A stretch of 64,000 nucleotides of DNA from Shewanella cutis (GTDB taxonomy: Bacteria > Pseudomonadota > Gammaproteobacteria > Enterobacterales > Shewanellaceae). Both the position numbers and the translations under genes were made by a program. Shown in pieces: positions 1-9,148 of the stretch. The stretch is from contig NZ_JACSDI010000005.1 of NCBI RefSeq assembly GCF_022410515.1, positions 1-64,000 of the forward strand, read 5' to 3'. Below the pieces are notes generated by a model. The model had not been told where the DNA came from. It saw only the letters and a program-made list of their open reading frames with translations, and did not search any database. Positions within the stretch are counted from its first letter, which is position 1, and each line of letters opens with the position of its first letter.

Positions 1-64
1 TCTAGTTTCTAGTTTCTAGTTTCTAGTTTCTAGTTTCTAGTTTCTAGTTTCTAGTTTCTAGTTT
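1..64. repeat. CTAGTTT heptad tandem array (window edge)
   Basis: Nine consecutive 7-bp units of CTAGTTT run from position 2 to 64 and are cut by the window edge, so the true copy number is unknown. The ninth unit starts at 58, where CTA is the complement of the TAG stop codon of the aminopeptidase gene. The array therefore supplies that gene's stop codon and lies immediately 3' of it. Related CTAGNNN heptads occur at 50989-51104, 59666-59714 and 60750-60777. Confidence 0.95.
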
Positions 65-1593
65 TGCGCTTTGGGCTGGGTTAGCCAAGTGCTAAGTAAA
101 CGCACGCCATAACCTGTTGCACCTGCTGGGACTACAGCGGTATCAGTTGCGGTGAGGGCATGACCAGCAATATCAAGATGCGCCCAAGGCTGATCGCCCG
201 CAAAGCGTTTAAGGAACATAGCTGCCGCAGATGCTCCTGCGCTGCCTTCCTTACCGGTATTCTTTAAATCAGCGATGGTGGATTTGAGTTCATCGTCGTA
301 GGCTTGATCCAAGGGTAAACGCCAAACTTTTTCACCCACCTGCTGGCCAGCAAAGGTGAGCTGCTGCACTAGCTGCTCTGAATCAGTAAATAATCCAGCA
401 TAAACAGTGCCTAGCGCACTGACTTTTGAGCCTGTAAGGGTGGCAACATCGATGATTACCGATGGTCGGTAGTTTTCACGGGCATACCATAGGCCATCGG
501 CTAACACTAAACGACCTTCGGCATCGGTATTTAGCACTTCAACAGTCAGCCCCTGCGCAGTGGTGATCACATCGCCAGGGATCATCGCATGGCCCGACAC
601 CATATTTTCAGCCATCGGCATAATAGCGACCAGGTTCACCGGTGCCTTTTGAATCGCCATGGCTTTTACGGTGCCAAGCACAGTTGCTGCGCCCGCCATA
701 TCGGACTTCATCCGCGCGATAGAGGTTCCCGTTGCTTTTATGTTGTAACCGCCAGAGTCAAAGGTAATCCCTTTGCCGACGAGGGCGATTGGCGCGTCTT
801 TACTACCGGGCCAATGGGCAACCACCAGTTTTGGAGGGCGCTCGCTGCCTTTTCCTACTGCGGCTAAGGCCCCAAGGTTTAAACGTTCAATATCTTTCGC
901 TTCAAGTACGGTGACTTTAACGCCCAAGGATTTGAGCTTACGAGCCTCATTAGCAAAGCTTTCGGGATACATGTTCCCCGCAGGTGCATTGGTGAGATCC
1001 CGCGCTAAAAACACACCGGCTTCTACGGCTTGTAGATTCTTATGGTGTTTTTGGTTGAGGCTTAAATCATCAACGCCGATTTGATAGTTTTTTTCAACGC
1101 GATTGCTCGCTTTAAATTGGGTGTAGCGATAGCTGCGCAGCTCGATGCCGTGGGCCAGTTCTGAGCCAAACAGCGGCGCGTTATTGAGGCCTTGGGTCAG
1201 TACACGTACTGTGGCTTGCGGCACGGTTTCAAGCTTGGCGGCAATGTTGCCACCTAACGTATTGATTTCACCAGGTGTTAGAGTCTTAGCATCGCCAATT
1301 CCAACGAGTAACACACGCTTGGCATCGATTTCGCTCGGGACTAAAATCTCTAATACTTCGCCGCGTTTACCCGAAAAACTATTGTCGGCCACGGCAAGAT
1401 TGAGTTGGTCTTGGGTCGACTGGGGCAAAAAATCGAGACTATAGGTTGTTGAATCTGCACTGTGGAACAGAACTAAAGTATCTGAATTCAGTGAATTACG
1501 AGTGTCAAAACTAAAGGTTTCGGCGTTAGCATTGAGAGAGTTAAGGCACGCCAGAGCCATAACGCTTAACAAAAATTTATTCTTATTTTTCAT
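58..1593 (-). CDS. exported leucyl aminopeptidase, M17 (PepA) family
   Basis: M17 family metallo-aminopeptidase that removes N-terminal residues from peptides using two metal ions. The metal-binding and catalytic signature NTDAEGR is present, as are the upstream GKGITFDSGG and MKSDMAGAA blocks that carry the lysine and aspartate ligands. The 511-residue length suits the family. Unlike the cytosolic E. coli PepA it begins with a clear signal peptide (basic start, hydrophobic core, ANA cleavage site near residue 24), which suggests a periplasmic or secreted enzyme. No partner gene is apparent; the next gene on this strand starts about 90 bp upstream of this one's start. The stop codon lies inside the CTAG heptad array. 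Confidence in family is high; export is inferred from the N-terminus. Confidence 0.93.
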   Translation of the reverse strand: MKNKNKFLLSVMALACLNSLNANAETFSFDTRNSLNSDTLVLFHSADSTTYSLDFLPQSTQDQLNLAVADNSFSGKRGEVLEILVPSEIDAKRVLLVGIGDAKTLTPGEINTLGGNIAAKLETVPQATVRVLTQGLNNAPLFGSELAHGIELRSYRYTQFKASNRVEKNYQIGVDDLSLNQKHHKNLQAVEAGVFLARDLTNAPAGNMYPESFANEARKLKSLGVKVTVLEAKDIERLNLGALAAVGKGSERPPKLVVAHWPGSKDAPIALVGKGITFDSGGYNIKATGTSIARMKSDMAGAATVLGTVKAMAIQKAPVNLVAIMPMAENMVSGHAMIPGDVITTAQGLTVEVLNTDAEGRLVLADGLWYARENYRPSVIIDVATLTGSKVSALGTVYAGLFTDSEQLVQQLTFAGQQVGEKVWRLPLDQAYDDELKSTIADLKNTGKEGSAGASAAAMFLKRFAGDQPWAHLDIAGHALTATDTAVVPAGATGYGVRLLSTWLTQPKAQN

Positions 1594-1682
1594 GGTGACA
1601 ACTCATATCTGTGGAGAGTGAGAAGCATAGCAAAGCTGAGTCTTAGGGTTAACTAATTTACGCTATTTGACTGAGATTAATC

Positions 1683-2426
1683 TTAATTCCAAGGGCCAAA
1701 ACGTGTTAGTGAGCGCTCAAGGGCAAAATCCAGTTGCTGTGACAGGGTTTGCGCCTGACTCTTTAGTGCCGATGCGCCCAAAGATTGCGGTGTTTGACTG
1801 GCAAATATCACCCAGTTGCCACCGCTGGTGAGGCAGGCATGAACGTGGGCAAAATGCTGTTGCAGATCAGCCAGTAACTCACGATTTTGGCTATGCTCCT
1901 TCCAGCAGTTGAGTACTAAATAGCCATTGGGTTTAATCCGTTGAGTACATTGCTCAAGGAAGGTGGCAGAGAGTTGCCCTGTGTTAACGCCCTTGGCGCT
2001 GTAGATATCAGCAAAAATCACATCCACTTTTTTATGCTCGGCCGATGCCATAAAGACGAGGGCATCATCGTTGATAACATTTAGTTTTTTACCTATTGGT
2101 AGCTGGAAGTAACGCTTGGCCAGCTCGATAACTGTGGGACGAAGTTCTACAGCGGTCAACTTGATGGCTGCGTCAAATCGGCGCAGTACATGGATAAGCG
2201 CACCGCCACCCAGACCCAGTACTATCGCACTTTTGGGTTTACAAAATAACAAGACGAGCATCATGCCCTGTACATAGGTATGTTGTGGGATATGGGGGGC
2301 CGTTTTTAGGATTTTGCTTTGCTCATCGTTGTCACCGAAGGAGAGCACGCGCGAATCTCCATAGTCGAGCACGCGGATCGGCCCGAATGTATCTTGAGTT
2401 TCGTGTAACAGAATTGCGTCGGCCAT
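1683..2426 (-). CDS. spermidine-synthase-like SAM methyltransferase-fold protein
   Basis: Rossmann-fold protein of the spermidine synthase/polyamine aminopropyltransferase superfamily. A glycine-rich VLGLGGGAL motif is followed by an acidic residue in TAVELRP and by a DVIFADIY block equivalent to the catalytic aspartate strand. There is no N-terminal membrane domain. I chose the ATG at 2424-2426 rather than the TTG 48 bp upstream, because homology-like sequence begins at MADAILL and the upstream extension is uncharacteristic. Substrate cannot be read from sequence; such SpeE paralogues are often annotated as spermidine synthase without proof. It is divergent from the MscS-type channel gene, 81 bp away. 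Confidence 0.75.
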   Translation of the reverse strand: MADAILLHETQDTFGPIRVLDYGDSRVLSFGDNDEQSKILKTAPHIPQHTYVQGMMLVLLFCKPKSAIVLGLGGGALIHVLRRFDAAIKLTAVELRPTVIELAKRYFQLPIGKKLNVINDDALVFMASAEHKKVDVIFADIYSAKGVNTGQLSATFLEQCTQRIKPNGYLVLNCWKEHSQNRELLADLQQHFAHVHACLTSGGNWVIFASQTPQSLGASALKSQAQTLSQQLDFALERSLTRFGPWN

Positions 2427-2507
2427 GGTCGTTATTACTCTATTTGCGTTGAGCTGATTTGCGTGCAGGTGCAAAAAAGATAGAATTCAGCTGGTTTCGT
2501 TTTTTAA

Positions 2508-3062
2508 GTGACTATTATGACAAATCAAATCCTACTTGCCTGTATTTATCTTACGGTGTTTATCTTTTTGCAGCGCGCATTAACTCAATGGGTGAAAAAA
2601 CTCTCATTGATGAAGCAAGTCAGTGCGGCCCGTACCAGTCTTGTGACTCGGTTTATTTCCTATGTGATGTTTTTTATCACCTTGTCTCTAATGGCGGTGT
2701 CCCTTGGATTGGGCTATCAGGATGTGTCGCTGTTTGTCTCCTCCGCATTTGCGGTGATGGGGGTCGCTTTAGTCGCCCAGTGGTCGATATTGAGTAATTT
2801 AACTGCCGGAGTGCTGATCTTTTTTGTGTTTCCATACCGTATCGGTGAGCGCATTCGGGTCGTGGATAAGGATGAAGATATCAGTGGCGTGATCATTGAA
2901 ATCGCGCTCTTTCATGTGCTTATCCATCGTGATAATGGCGATACCATTACCTACCCCAACAACCTAATGTTGCAAAAGGCGGTATTAAAACTGGCGGATC
3001 AGGCGCCTTTAGCCGAGCGCCAAGCGTTGCAGGATGGAAAAAAGAAGTTTGATCTGGAGTAA
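2508..3062 (+). CDS. small MscS-family mechanosensitive channel protein
   Basis: A 184-residue inner-membrane protein with two or three hydrophobic helices, then the MscS pore and beta-domain region. The stretch from FAVMGVALVAQWSILSN to the GERI-V and TYPNN motifs is the usual MscS pore helix followed by the cytoplasmic beta domain. It is shorter than E. coli MscS (286 residues) because the C-terminal cytoplasmic cage domain is missing. This makes it a minimal member, and pressure-gating is inferred only. The start may be GTG at 2508 or ATG at 2517; neither has a strong ribosome-binding site. Confidence 0.8.
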   Translation: MTIMTNQILLACIYLTVFIFLQRALTQWVKKLSLMKQVSAARTSLVTRFISYVMFFITLSLMAVSLGLGYQDVSLFVSSAFAVMGVALVAQWSILSNLTAGVLIFFVFPYRIGERIRVVDKDEDISGVIIEIALFHVLIHRDNGDTITYPNNLMLQKAVLKLADQAPLAERQALQDGKKKFDLE

Positions 3063-3307
3063 TCCCCTTTCTACGTGCGCCGCAGCTGTACATGTATTAG
3101 CAAACTGTTGTCGGCGCACTCGTAAGCTCTTAGTTTTATTATCTTGGCGTGAGTTTTCGTTGCTTAACATATTTTTTATAACAAAATCAGTGGTGTTGAT
3201 TACATTTCCCTCCATTTGTTTACCTTAGATTGTGCCCTGTTGCACGGTTTAGTGCTCACGAATCCGTAAAATCCGCGCTTTTGTTTTTATCTAATGGATC
3301 GAATCTA

Positions 3308-3832
3308 ATGAAATCTAAACTTTTAGCGGTGACGATTGGCACGCTGCTCGCGACCCAACTAACAGGCTGTATGGGACAAATGGGCTTAAGCCAATTGGTG
3401 ACTAAGGGAAATTTAAGTGCGGTGGATAATCGTTATGGTCGTGCAGGCTTGTTTATGCTGTTAAGCCCAGTGTATGGCATCGCGGCGACAGGCGATCTAT
3501 TCATCTTTAATACCATTGAGTTTTGGACTGGTAAGAATCTGATTACCGATAAAGCTCCCGCGGTGGTTGATATGCCAGTCGAGGCCATCTTTAAGATCAA
3601 TCCCCATGTGAGTGATGATCTGAAATCGGCGCCCGTTAAATTGACTCAGGCGCAAATTGCTTACCCTGATGACCAGACGGTTACTATGACCTTGGCTTAC
3701 GAGGATGGCAGCACTCAGTTGTTATCAGGCCATAAAGTTGGCAATGATGTAGACTTTTTCCTCGATGATGCTTTTATCACTCGTGTCAGCAACCAAGAAC
3801 TGATTGCTTATAGTCAAAGCCGTTTAAGATAG
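3308..3832 (+). CDS. DUF3332-type lipoprotein
   Basis: Small envelope lipoprotein of 174 residues. It has a signal sequence ending in a lipobox (LTGC, Cys21), so it should be lipidated. The body carries the pattern of DUF3332 family proteins: a hydrophobic LLSPVYGIAATGDLFIFNTIEFWTG-like stretch around residues 45-70, then a mostly beta C-terminal part. The ATG at 3308 was chosen because the lipoprotein signal begins exactly there; the open frame extends 26 codons further upstream without any reason to use it. A strong inverted repeat follows at 3924-3959. Function is unknown. Confidence 0.8.
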   Translation: MKSKLLAVTIGTLLATQLTGCMGQMGLSQLVTKGNLSAVDNRYGRAGLFMLLSPVYGIAATGDLFIFNTIEFWTGKNLITDKAPAVVDMPVEAIFKINPHVSDDLKSAPVKLTQAQIAYPDDQTVTMTLAYEDGSTQLLSGHKVGNDVDFFLDDAFITRVSNQELIAYSQSRLR

Positions 3833-3923
3833 TTTTAAATCAACTACTTAAGTTGCTTGAATATGATGTGTGTATTACCACTATATAATGCCATGGCAGC
3901 TTAAGATTGAGATTGGTGCGAAA

Positions 3924-3959
3924 GAAATGAAGGGCTTAAAGAGTTAAGCCCTTCATTTC
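3924..3959. terminator. bidirectional intrinsic terminator
   Basis: A 16-bp perfect inverted repeat (GAAATGAAGGGCTTAA, loop AGAG, then its complement) followed by a T-rich tail. It sits between the convergent DUF3332 lipoprotein gene and the YgdI/YgdR-like gene, so it can serve both strands. Confidence 0.8.
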
Positions 3960-4031
3960 TTCATCTTTAGGTGCGCAATATTATTGATAGTTACCTTTAG
4001 AGAAGGTGTGTACGCTAAAATTTTTAACTTG

Positions 4032-4241
4032 TTATCGCTCAATAATTTGAGTGACATCATCTTGTTTTATCATCACTTCTCGTCCATCTTCATCATAATA
4101 AAGATACATCCCCGTAGTTTTATCCAGTTTAGGCTTGCTATCGGAGGTGATCATTTTGCCATCCTTAGTACTCATAATGTACTGTGAGCTGCAACCAACG
4201 AGTCCCACTAAACAAGCTAGAAGTAATATGGTTTTGTTCAT
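4032..4241 (-). CDS. YgdI/YgdR family small lipoprotein
   Basis: A 69-residue lipoprotein with lipobox LVGC followed by SSQYIMSTKDGKMI, the hallmark of the YgdI/YgdR (DUF903) family. These have an SH3-like fold with the pattern YxMxTKDG, then a tail rich in D and Y. The ATG at 4239-4241 is preceded by a good Shine-Dalgarno sequence (GGAAGAAAAG on the minus strand), so the longer frame to 4268 is rejected. It should be anchored in the inner or outer membrane. Function is unknown across the family. Confidence 0.88.
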   Translation of the reverse strand: MNKTILLLACLVGLVGCSSQYIMSTKDGKMITSDSKPKLDKTTGMYLYYDEDGREVMIKQDDVTQIIER

Positions 4242-4405
4242 CTTTTCTTCCCTAGTCTTCATTCTCACCGCGAGAATGCCTAATTAAGCCTAGTTGAAGC
4301 CTAATCTTTTCGACAGGGCAGCCAGATTTTTTCTATCGCTGAAGATTAAAGTTGCGATGATCAGAACCTTATGTTTTCAACAGAACTTAGTATAGATGAT
4401 GTTAA

Positions 4406-5143
4406 CTACCTGAGGACTCTGCTAAAAAATGCGATTGCTTGCTGATACATTTGCAGTGCCAGTGCGGGATCGTAACGCTCGCCTTCATCACGCATAAAGG
4501 CATGTTGAGCATTGACCTCAAGCCAACTGAAATTGCGGTTTTTAGCCATCAGTTGCTGGTGGATCAGTACCCGACCTTCAGGTGATACATGGGGATCTTG
4601 CTTGCCAAACACTAATACTAATTCCCCTTGAATATCGCCTGTGCGAGTGAGAGAGTCATTACCATAGGCACAGGGTAAGGTATTGGAATGTATGTCGGTG
4701 GGATAAAGGCAAAAAGCTCCTAAAATCTTAGGATTGAGTGCAGCGCGGTAGGCTAAATGGCCGCCAATACAGACGCCCATGCTGCCAACGTGACCTGTAC
4801 AATAGCTTTGCTGACGGGCAAAATCGATCAGGGCTTGGGTGTCGCTATCATGCTGCTCTAAGGGTTTGGCGAATTTATCAGCATTGCCTTTGTCTTTACC
4901 GACATCATCGTAGGCGAGCACTGTGCCGATAGGATTAAGCTCGTGAAACACCTCAGGGACTAACACCATAAAACCATGGCCAGCGAGTATGGTTGCGGTA
5001 CGGGCAATGGGCGTCGTTTGCTGAAATATCTCAGAATAAAAAATGATACATGGGAATTGCCCGCTGGCATCTGGGCGATAGAGATAAGTACGCATTAGCC
5101 CTGAGGGCGTGTTGATATCCTGAGTTTGCTGAGTCACTAACAT
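4406..5143 (-). CDS. dienelactone hydrolase family protein
   Basis: Alpha/beta hydrolase of the dienelactone hydrolase family, 245 residues, cytoplasmic. The nucleophile elbow is GVCIGG with Cys125, and the rest of the triad is visible as Asp183 (GKQDPH) and His214 (NAQHAF), so the enzyme should be active. Start at the ATG ending at 5143, which has AGAGAGAA upstream; the frame continues 9 codons further. The natural ester or lactone substrate cannot be read from sequence. A second, Tat-exported member of the family is at 47776-48738. Confidence 0.88.
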   Translation of the reverse strand: MLVTQQTQDINTPSGLMRTYLYRPDASGQFPCIIFYSEIFQQTTPIARTATILAGHGFMVLVPEVFHELNPIGTVLAYDDVGKDKGNADKFAKPLEQHDSDTQALIDFARQQSYCTGHVGSMGVCIGGHLAYRAALNPKILGAFCLYPTDIHSNTLPCAYGNDSLTRTGDIQGELVLVFGKQDPHVSPEGRVLIHQQLMAKNRNFSWLEVNAQHAFMRDEGERYDPALALQMYQQAIAFFSRVLR

Positions 5144-5211
5144 ATTGAGATTCTCTCTGTGAGGCTTCAATGTTGAAGCCTCACTTTAGCAGTCAGGTAT
5201 TTATCTGTCAG

Positions 5212-6201
5212 TTAAAACAGTTCATTACCACAACGTTTACCCGCGAGTACCGCTTGCACATTGCTTAGGGTGGTGTTGGCAATCGCGCCTAATGCTTCTT
5301 CGGTGAGAAAGGCCTGGTGACCGGTGAAAATCACGTTATGGCAGGCTGATAGGCGACGGAAAACATCGTCTTGAATGATTTGGTTAGATTTGTCTTCGAA
5401 AAAGAGTTCTTTTTCGTTTTCATATACGTCTAGCCCTAATGCACCAATTTGCCCTAGTTTTAAGGCTTCCATTGCATCAAAGGCATTGAGTAAGCCGCCG
5501 CGGCTAGTGTTGATCACCATAACGCCGGGTTTCATCTTGGCAAAACTGTCTTTATTCAGCAGATGATGGTTATCGGGTGTTAACGGGCAATGCAGGCTAA
5601 TAATATCGCTGGTGGCGTAAATGGTATCCAGATCCTGATATTCCACATCGAGCGCTTCTACCGCTGGATTAGGGTAGGGGTCAAAGGCAATCACTTTACA
5701 GCCAAAACCGAGTAGCACCTTAATGGTGGCTACTCCAATTTTCCCCGTGCCGATCACACCAACGGTTTTACCAAACATATTGAAGCCGACTAAGCCTTCG
5801 AGGGAAAAGTTCGCATCACGGGTACGTTGGTAGGCTTTATGGATCTTGCGGTTCAACGTGAGCATTAAGGCAACGGTATGCTCGGCTACGGATTCGGGGG
5901 AATAGGCGGGTACGTTGACCACTTGCATCCCTAAACGTTTCGCGGCGACTAAGTCGACATTGTTAAAGCCTGCACAGCGCATGGCGATGATTTTGGTGCC
6001 GCCCTTAGCGAGCTCGACCAGTACTTCTTCACAAAGAGAGTCGTTAACAAATGCGCAAACGACCTCGAAACCTTCGGCAAGTTTTACCGTTTGCATGCAG
6101 AGACGATAATCGAAATACTCAATTTGCGCACCAAATGCGGCATTAGTACGATTAAAATGCTGCATGTCGTAGTGTTTTGCGCTAAAAAATCCAATTCTCA
6201 T
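5212..6201 (-). CDS. ldhA: D-lactate dehydrogenase (NAD-dependent D-2-hydroxyacid dehydrogenase)
   Basis: Reduces pyruvate to D-lactate with NADH during fermentation. The N-terminal catalytic domain leads to the NAD-binding GTGKIG motif around residue 150, then the family signature INTSRGGLLN, a catalytic Arg in that block, and the catalytic His in FTGHQAFLT near residue 294. About 330 residues, the usual length. Start at the ATG ending at 6201, with GAGGTG 7 nt upstream. Very similar in layout to LdhA of enterobacteria and S. oneidensis. It stands alone, just downstream of fccA on the same strand but separated from it by a terminator, so it probably has its own promoter between 6202 and 6330. 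Confidence 0.92.
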   Translation of the reverse strand: MRIGFFSAKHYDMQHFNRTNAAFGAQIEYFDYRLCMQTVKLAEGFEVVCAFVNDSLCEEVLVELAKGGTKIIAMRCAGFNNVDLVAAKRLGMQVVNVPAYSPESVAEHTVALMLTLNRKIHKAYQRTRDANFSLEGLVGFNMFGKTVGVIGTGKIGVATIKVLLGFGCKVIAFDPYPNPAVEALDVEYQDLDTIYATSDIISLHCPLTPDNHHLLNKDSFAKMKPGVMVINTSRGGLLNAFDAMEALKLGQIGALGLDVYENEKELFFEDKSNQIIQDDVFRRLSACHNVIFTGHQAFLTEEALGAIANTTLSNVQAVLAGKRCGNELF

Positions 6202-6325
6202 TCCAATCACCTCAGGGTTACATTGTTACTGGCACTGAGTGTATGTGACTCGACGACATTTGTCCTCTGGTGATGAATTTACCCCGTAAAAAGAGTGAGC
6301 TTTGTCATCTATTGCACAAAAAGCC

Positions 6326-6356
6326 ATAAAAAAAGCGAGCCCCTGACGGCTCGCTT
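6326..6356 (-). terminator. intrinsic terminator of fccA
   Basis: On the minus strand a GC-rich stem (AAGCGAGCC / GGCTCGCTT, 9 bp, 6-nt loop) is followed by a run of seven T. This is a textbook intrinsic terminator, about 90 bp past the fccA stop. A second, weaker inverted repeat AAGCTTGA-gtat-TCAAGCTT lies at 6365-6384, just ahead of it. Confidence 0.88.
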
Positions 6357-6445
6357 GTATGGATAAGCTTGAGTATTCAAGCTTGGCTCTCATGGTCGTG
6401 CTATGTGAGCTTAAGGTTAGTCCATTAACCTAGAACTTATTGATA

Positions 6446-8236
6446 TTAATTATCTTTAGCGAATTTAGCGGCAGATGCACCCGCGATACGGCCGTAGGTG
6501 ACGATATCAGAGATAGCGTTACCACCTAAACGGTTAGCACCGTGAACACCACCAGTCACTTCACCCGCAGCGTATAAACCAGCGATAGGTTTACCGGTTT
6601 TCTCACTCTTCACTTCGGCTTTAGTATCAATCACCAGACCACCCATAGTGTGGTGAACCGCTGGTGCGATTTCTAAGGCGTAGAAAGGTGCTACAACTAA
6701 TTCACGTGGTAAATCAGGACGTTCAAATTGAGCATCTTTACCTGATTTAACGAAACCGTTGTAGGCCGTTACTGTTTTTGCCAATTCAGCTGCAGGTACA
6801 TCGATTTGTTTCGCTAACTCTTCGATGGTTTTACCTTCTTTAACAATGTTCAAGTGAACATAGCCTTCGATGGCTTTTAAGCTCTTACGGATAGAGTCAT
6901 CGAATACTAGGTAAGCGCTTTCACCTTTTTGTTTCAGGATCGCAGCAGATGCTTTGTCACGGGTAGTGATTTCGTTCATGAAACGGTCACCATCACGGTT
7001 CACCACGATCGCACCGTTACCACGTACTGCCTCGGTGATCATTACGCCACCCGCTGGAGAGTAAGTGGGGTGAGCTTGGATGTATTCTAAGTCACGTGTT
7101 GCTGCACCCGCTTGCAGAGCTACGTCTAAGCCATCACCCGTCGCACCTGGGTGGTTGGTCGCTTTAAAGCCTTTTAACTTAGGATCGTATTTAGCAACAC
7201 GTTCGTTGTTTTTCGCAAAACCACCCGCTGCAATGACGACTGCATCGGCTTTGATCACATAGTAACCAGTGTATTCACCTTTCACTAAAACGCCGGTCAC
7301 TTTACCGCTCGCATCTTCAAGGATACGCACTACACGGCTGTTTAAGCGAATGTCGGTACCACGCTTAACAGCGTTGTCCCACAGTACTTGCGCAACGTGA
7401 GCACCTACACCCGCACCACCAGTTGGACGGTGACTACGGTTAACGCTCGCACCACCCATACGACCCACGTCAGTCATGTCGGCACCCATAGAGGTTAACC
7501 AATCGATTGAGTCTGAGGAGTTGTTAGCTAGTACTTTGACTAATTCAGGATCGTTGATGTTACGACCACCTTTCATAGTGTCGTCGATCATGATTTGTTT
7601 CTTATCTTCGATACCTAACTTAGCCTGTGGCTTAGTTTCTGCGGCGTTCATACCACCAGCAGCCAGTTTAGTGTTACCACCTGGGATAGGTTCTTTTTCT
7701 AACAGAATCACTTTCGCGCCAGCATCTCGGGCAGATACGGCAGCGGCAAGACCAGCACCACCAGAACCGATAATCACAACGTCTGTGGTTTCTTTCACAC
7801 CTGCTGCAATGGCTTTATCTTGAGCGGCTTTGTCTGCATCAACAGGGACAAACTTACGTTCCCACTTGCCGCCAAATGGCATATCGAAGCCGAAGCTATG
7901 GCAAGCATCACAATAAGCTACTGATTTTTCGTGGCCTTTGTGGCAGCTAGTACAAGCGATTTCACCAATTAAGTGAGATTTGTGCGGAGAAACTTTATCT
8001 TTGGGTGCTGCTGCAGCCAGTTCTTTTAAATCACCGTGGCAGCTAACGCATTGGGCATTTTCATGGGTCAGGTTGTCGTTAGTTACGCCACCTTTGTCTG
8101 ATACGTGGCAGCTATCACAGCCGCCCATTTCACCGTGAAAATCGGCTAGTACTTCTGGAGCGGCATAGGCTGTGCCTGCCATTGCGCCAGAGATCAGCAT
8201 GGCTAGTGCTGTTTTTTGAATCTTTCTTGTGAACAT
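6446..8236 (-). CDS. fccA: periplasmic fumarate reductase, tetrahaem flavocytochrome c3
   Basis: Soluble periplasmic terminal reductase that converts fumarate to succinate; in Shewanella it also works as an electron reservoir between CymA and outer-membrane systems. The precursor is 596 residues, as in S. oneidensis. It has a Sec signal (cleavage after AYA, residue 25), four CxxCH haem sites in the first 120 residues (CDSCH, CVSCH, CTSCH, CDACH) and an FAD-binding [10 protein letters not shown] motif. The flavin/succinate domain carries HRPTGG, REAVRG-like (TEAVRG) and VHHTMGG active-site blocks. ATG at 8236 has a strong GGAGGAA site. It is monocistronic by position. Expression is expected to rise without oxygen; I found no convincing CRP or FNR site. 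Confidence 0.98.
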   Translation of the reverse strand: MFTRKIQKTALAMLISGAMAGTAYAAPEVLADFHGEMGGCDSCHVSDKGGVTNDNLTHENAQCVSCHGDLKELAAAAPKDKVSPHKSHLIGEIACTSCHKGHEKSVAYCDACHSFGFDMPFGGKWERKFVPVDADKAAQDKAIAAGVKETTDVVIIGSGGAGLAAAVSARDAGAKVILLEKEPIPGGNTKLAAGGMNAAETKPQAKLGIEDKKQIMIDDTMKGGRNINDPELVKVLANNSSDSIDWLTSMGADMTDVGRMGGASVNRSHRPTGGAGVGAHVAQVLWDNAVKRGTDIRLNSRVVRILEDASGKVTGVLVKGEYTGYYVIKADAVVIAAGGFAKNNERVAKYDPKLKGFKATNHPGATGDGLDVALQAGAATRDLEYIQAHPTYSPAGGVMITEAVRGNGAIVVNRDGDRFMNEITTRDKASAAILKQKGESAYLVFDDSIRKSLKAIEGYVHLNIVKEGKTIEELAKQIDVPAAELAKTVTAYNGFVKSGKDAQFERPDLPRELVVAPFYALEIAPAVHHTMGGLVIDTKAEVKSEKTGKPIAGLYAAGEVTGGVHGANRLGGNAISDIVTYGRIAGASAAKFAKDN

Positions 8237-8737
8237 AGTAGTTCCTCCGCCGTACATTTCATCTACTTAATAAGGGGTATTAATTATGGCGTGATATTTA
8301 TATTTTGCTTAGCTCACGCACTTTTAGAGCATTCTCCATGGACAAAGTTATCACTATCTAAAGAGGTATATGCGTACTTAGGTCACATAACGATTGTTAC
8401 ACCGAGAATTACATAATTGAAATGTGCAATACGGCTTAAAATATTAACGAAATTGAAGTTAATCACCTAAGTTATACGGTAAAACTTGCGCTAGTTAACA
8501 TAATTTGGTGGGCTAAATTATATTTTATTAATTGACATTTAATCGGGAAGGATAAGTGAAAGTATTTTTAATTATTTGATTTGTTTGTGATTGTTTATTT
8601 ATTTGTGCTTGGGTTTAAATATGCGAGCTCTTATAATGTGAGTATTCAATAAATAATTAACTGTCACCAGTGTTTTTTTGAAAAATGAATTATATTTTTC
8701 CAAAATGTTACCTGTGTGGTGTTAAGGGGTTAAATCT
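8237..8737. other. AT-rich divergent intergenic region (fccA / membrane protein)
   Basis: About 500 bp of AT-rich DNA between divergent genes. It should hold the fccA promoter and that of the 8738 gene. I looked for TGTGA-N6-TCACA and TTGAT-N4-ATCAA sites and found none that was convincing. No small ORF with a good ribosome-binding site is apparent. The best promoter candidate on the plus strand is listed separately. Confidence 0.6.
8609..8637 (+). promoter_or_regulatory. candidate sigma-70 promoter for the 8738 operon
   Basis: A perfect TATAAT (8632-8637) with a TTGGGT at 17-bp spacing upstream (8609-8614, matching the first three bases of TTGACA). It lies about 100 bp before the membrane protein start. 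The -35 match is weak. Confidence 0.4.
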
Positions 8738-9148
8738 ATGTCTGGGCAGCAGATTTCTGAAAAAAGTTTTTGGGTACAGAGACTTAGTAAAACAACCTTA
8801 AGGGCTTTGCATATCTTGGGGATTGCGGGCGCGGGCGGAGGGATATTACTTTCTGTCGAAAAATCCTTTTGGCTGAATTATTGGTATCTGGCCATGAGTA
8901 CCGGCATCATATTAATGATGTGGGAAATCTTCAGGGATTGGCGTTGGCTCATTCAGCTTAAAGGTGTGTTAACCTTAGGGAAATTAGCTATGCTTTGCCT
9001 TTTTGTCCCATTCGCCAACTACAAGCCTGAGTTGTTTATCTTAGTGTTATTTTTATCTGTAATAGTCTCGCATGGTCCATCGGGACTGAGGCATTATTCG
9101 ATAGTGCATCGCAGACAAATTGATACTAAGAAAGAGATAAAGGGATGA
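8738..9148 (+). CDS. hypothetical inner-membrane protein (four predicted helices)
   Basis: A 136-residue hydrophobic protein not recognised by family. Hydrophobic stretches lie around residues 20-38, 48-62, 76-92 and 97-110, with basic residues at both ends, so both termini are probably cytoplasmic. The start has AAGGGG 8-10 nt upstream. Its stop codon overlaps the start of the methyltransferase gene by the ATGA arrangement, so the two are translationally coupled. Function cannot be assigned. Confidence 0.75.
   Translation: MSGQQISEKSFWVQRLSKTTLRALHILGIAGAGGGILLSVEKSFWLNYWYLAMSTGIILMMWEIFRDWRWLIQLKGVLTLGKLAMLCLFVPFANYKPELFILVLFLSVIVSHGPSGLRHYSIVHRRQIDTKKEIKG

Noticed and set aside
1-64. Regular repeats that might be read as a CRISPR array
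   Set aside because: Units are 7 bp with no spacers; the same holds for 50989-51104. No cas gene is present.
8340-8400. CRP-like site upstream of fccA (TGCGTA..TCACA)
   Set aside because: Only one half-site matches TCACA and the spacing is wrong; not better than chance.
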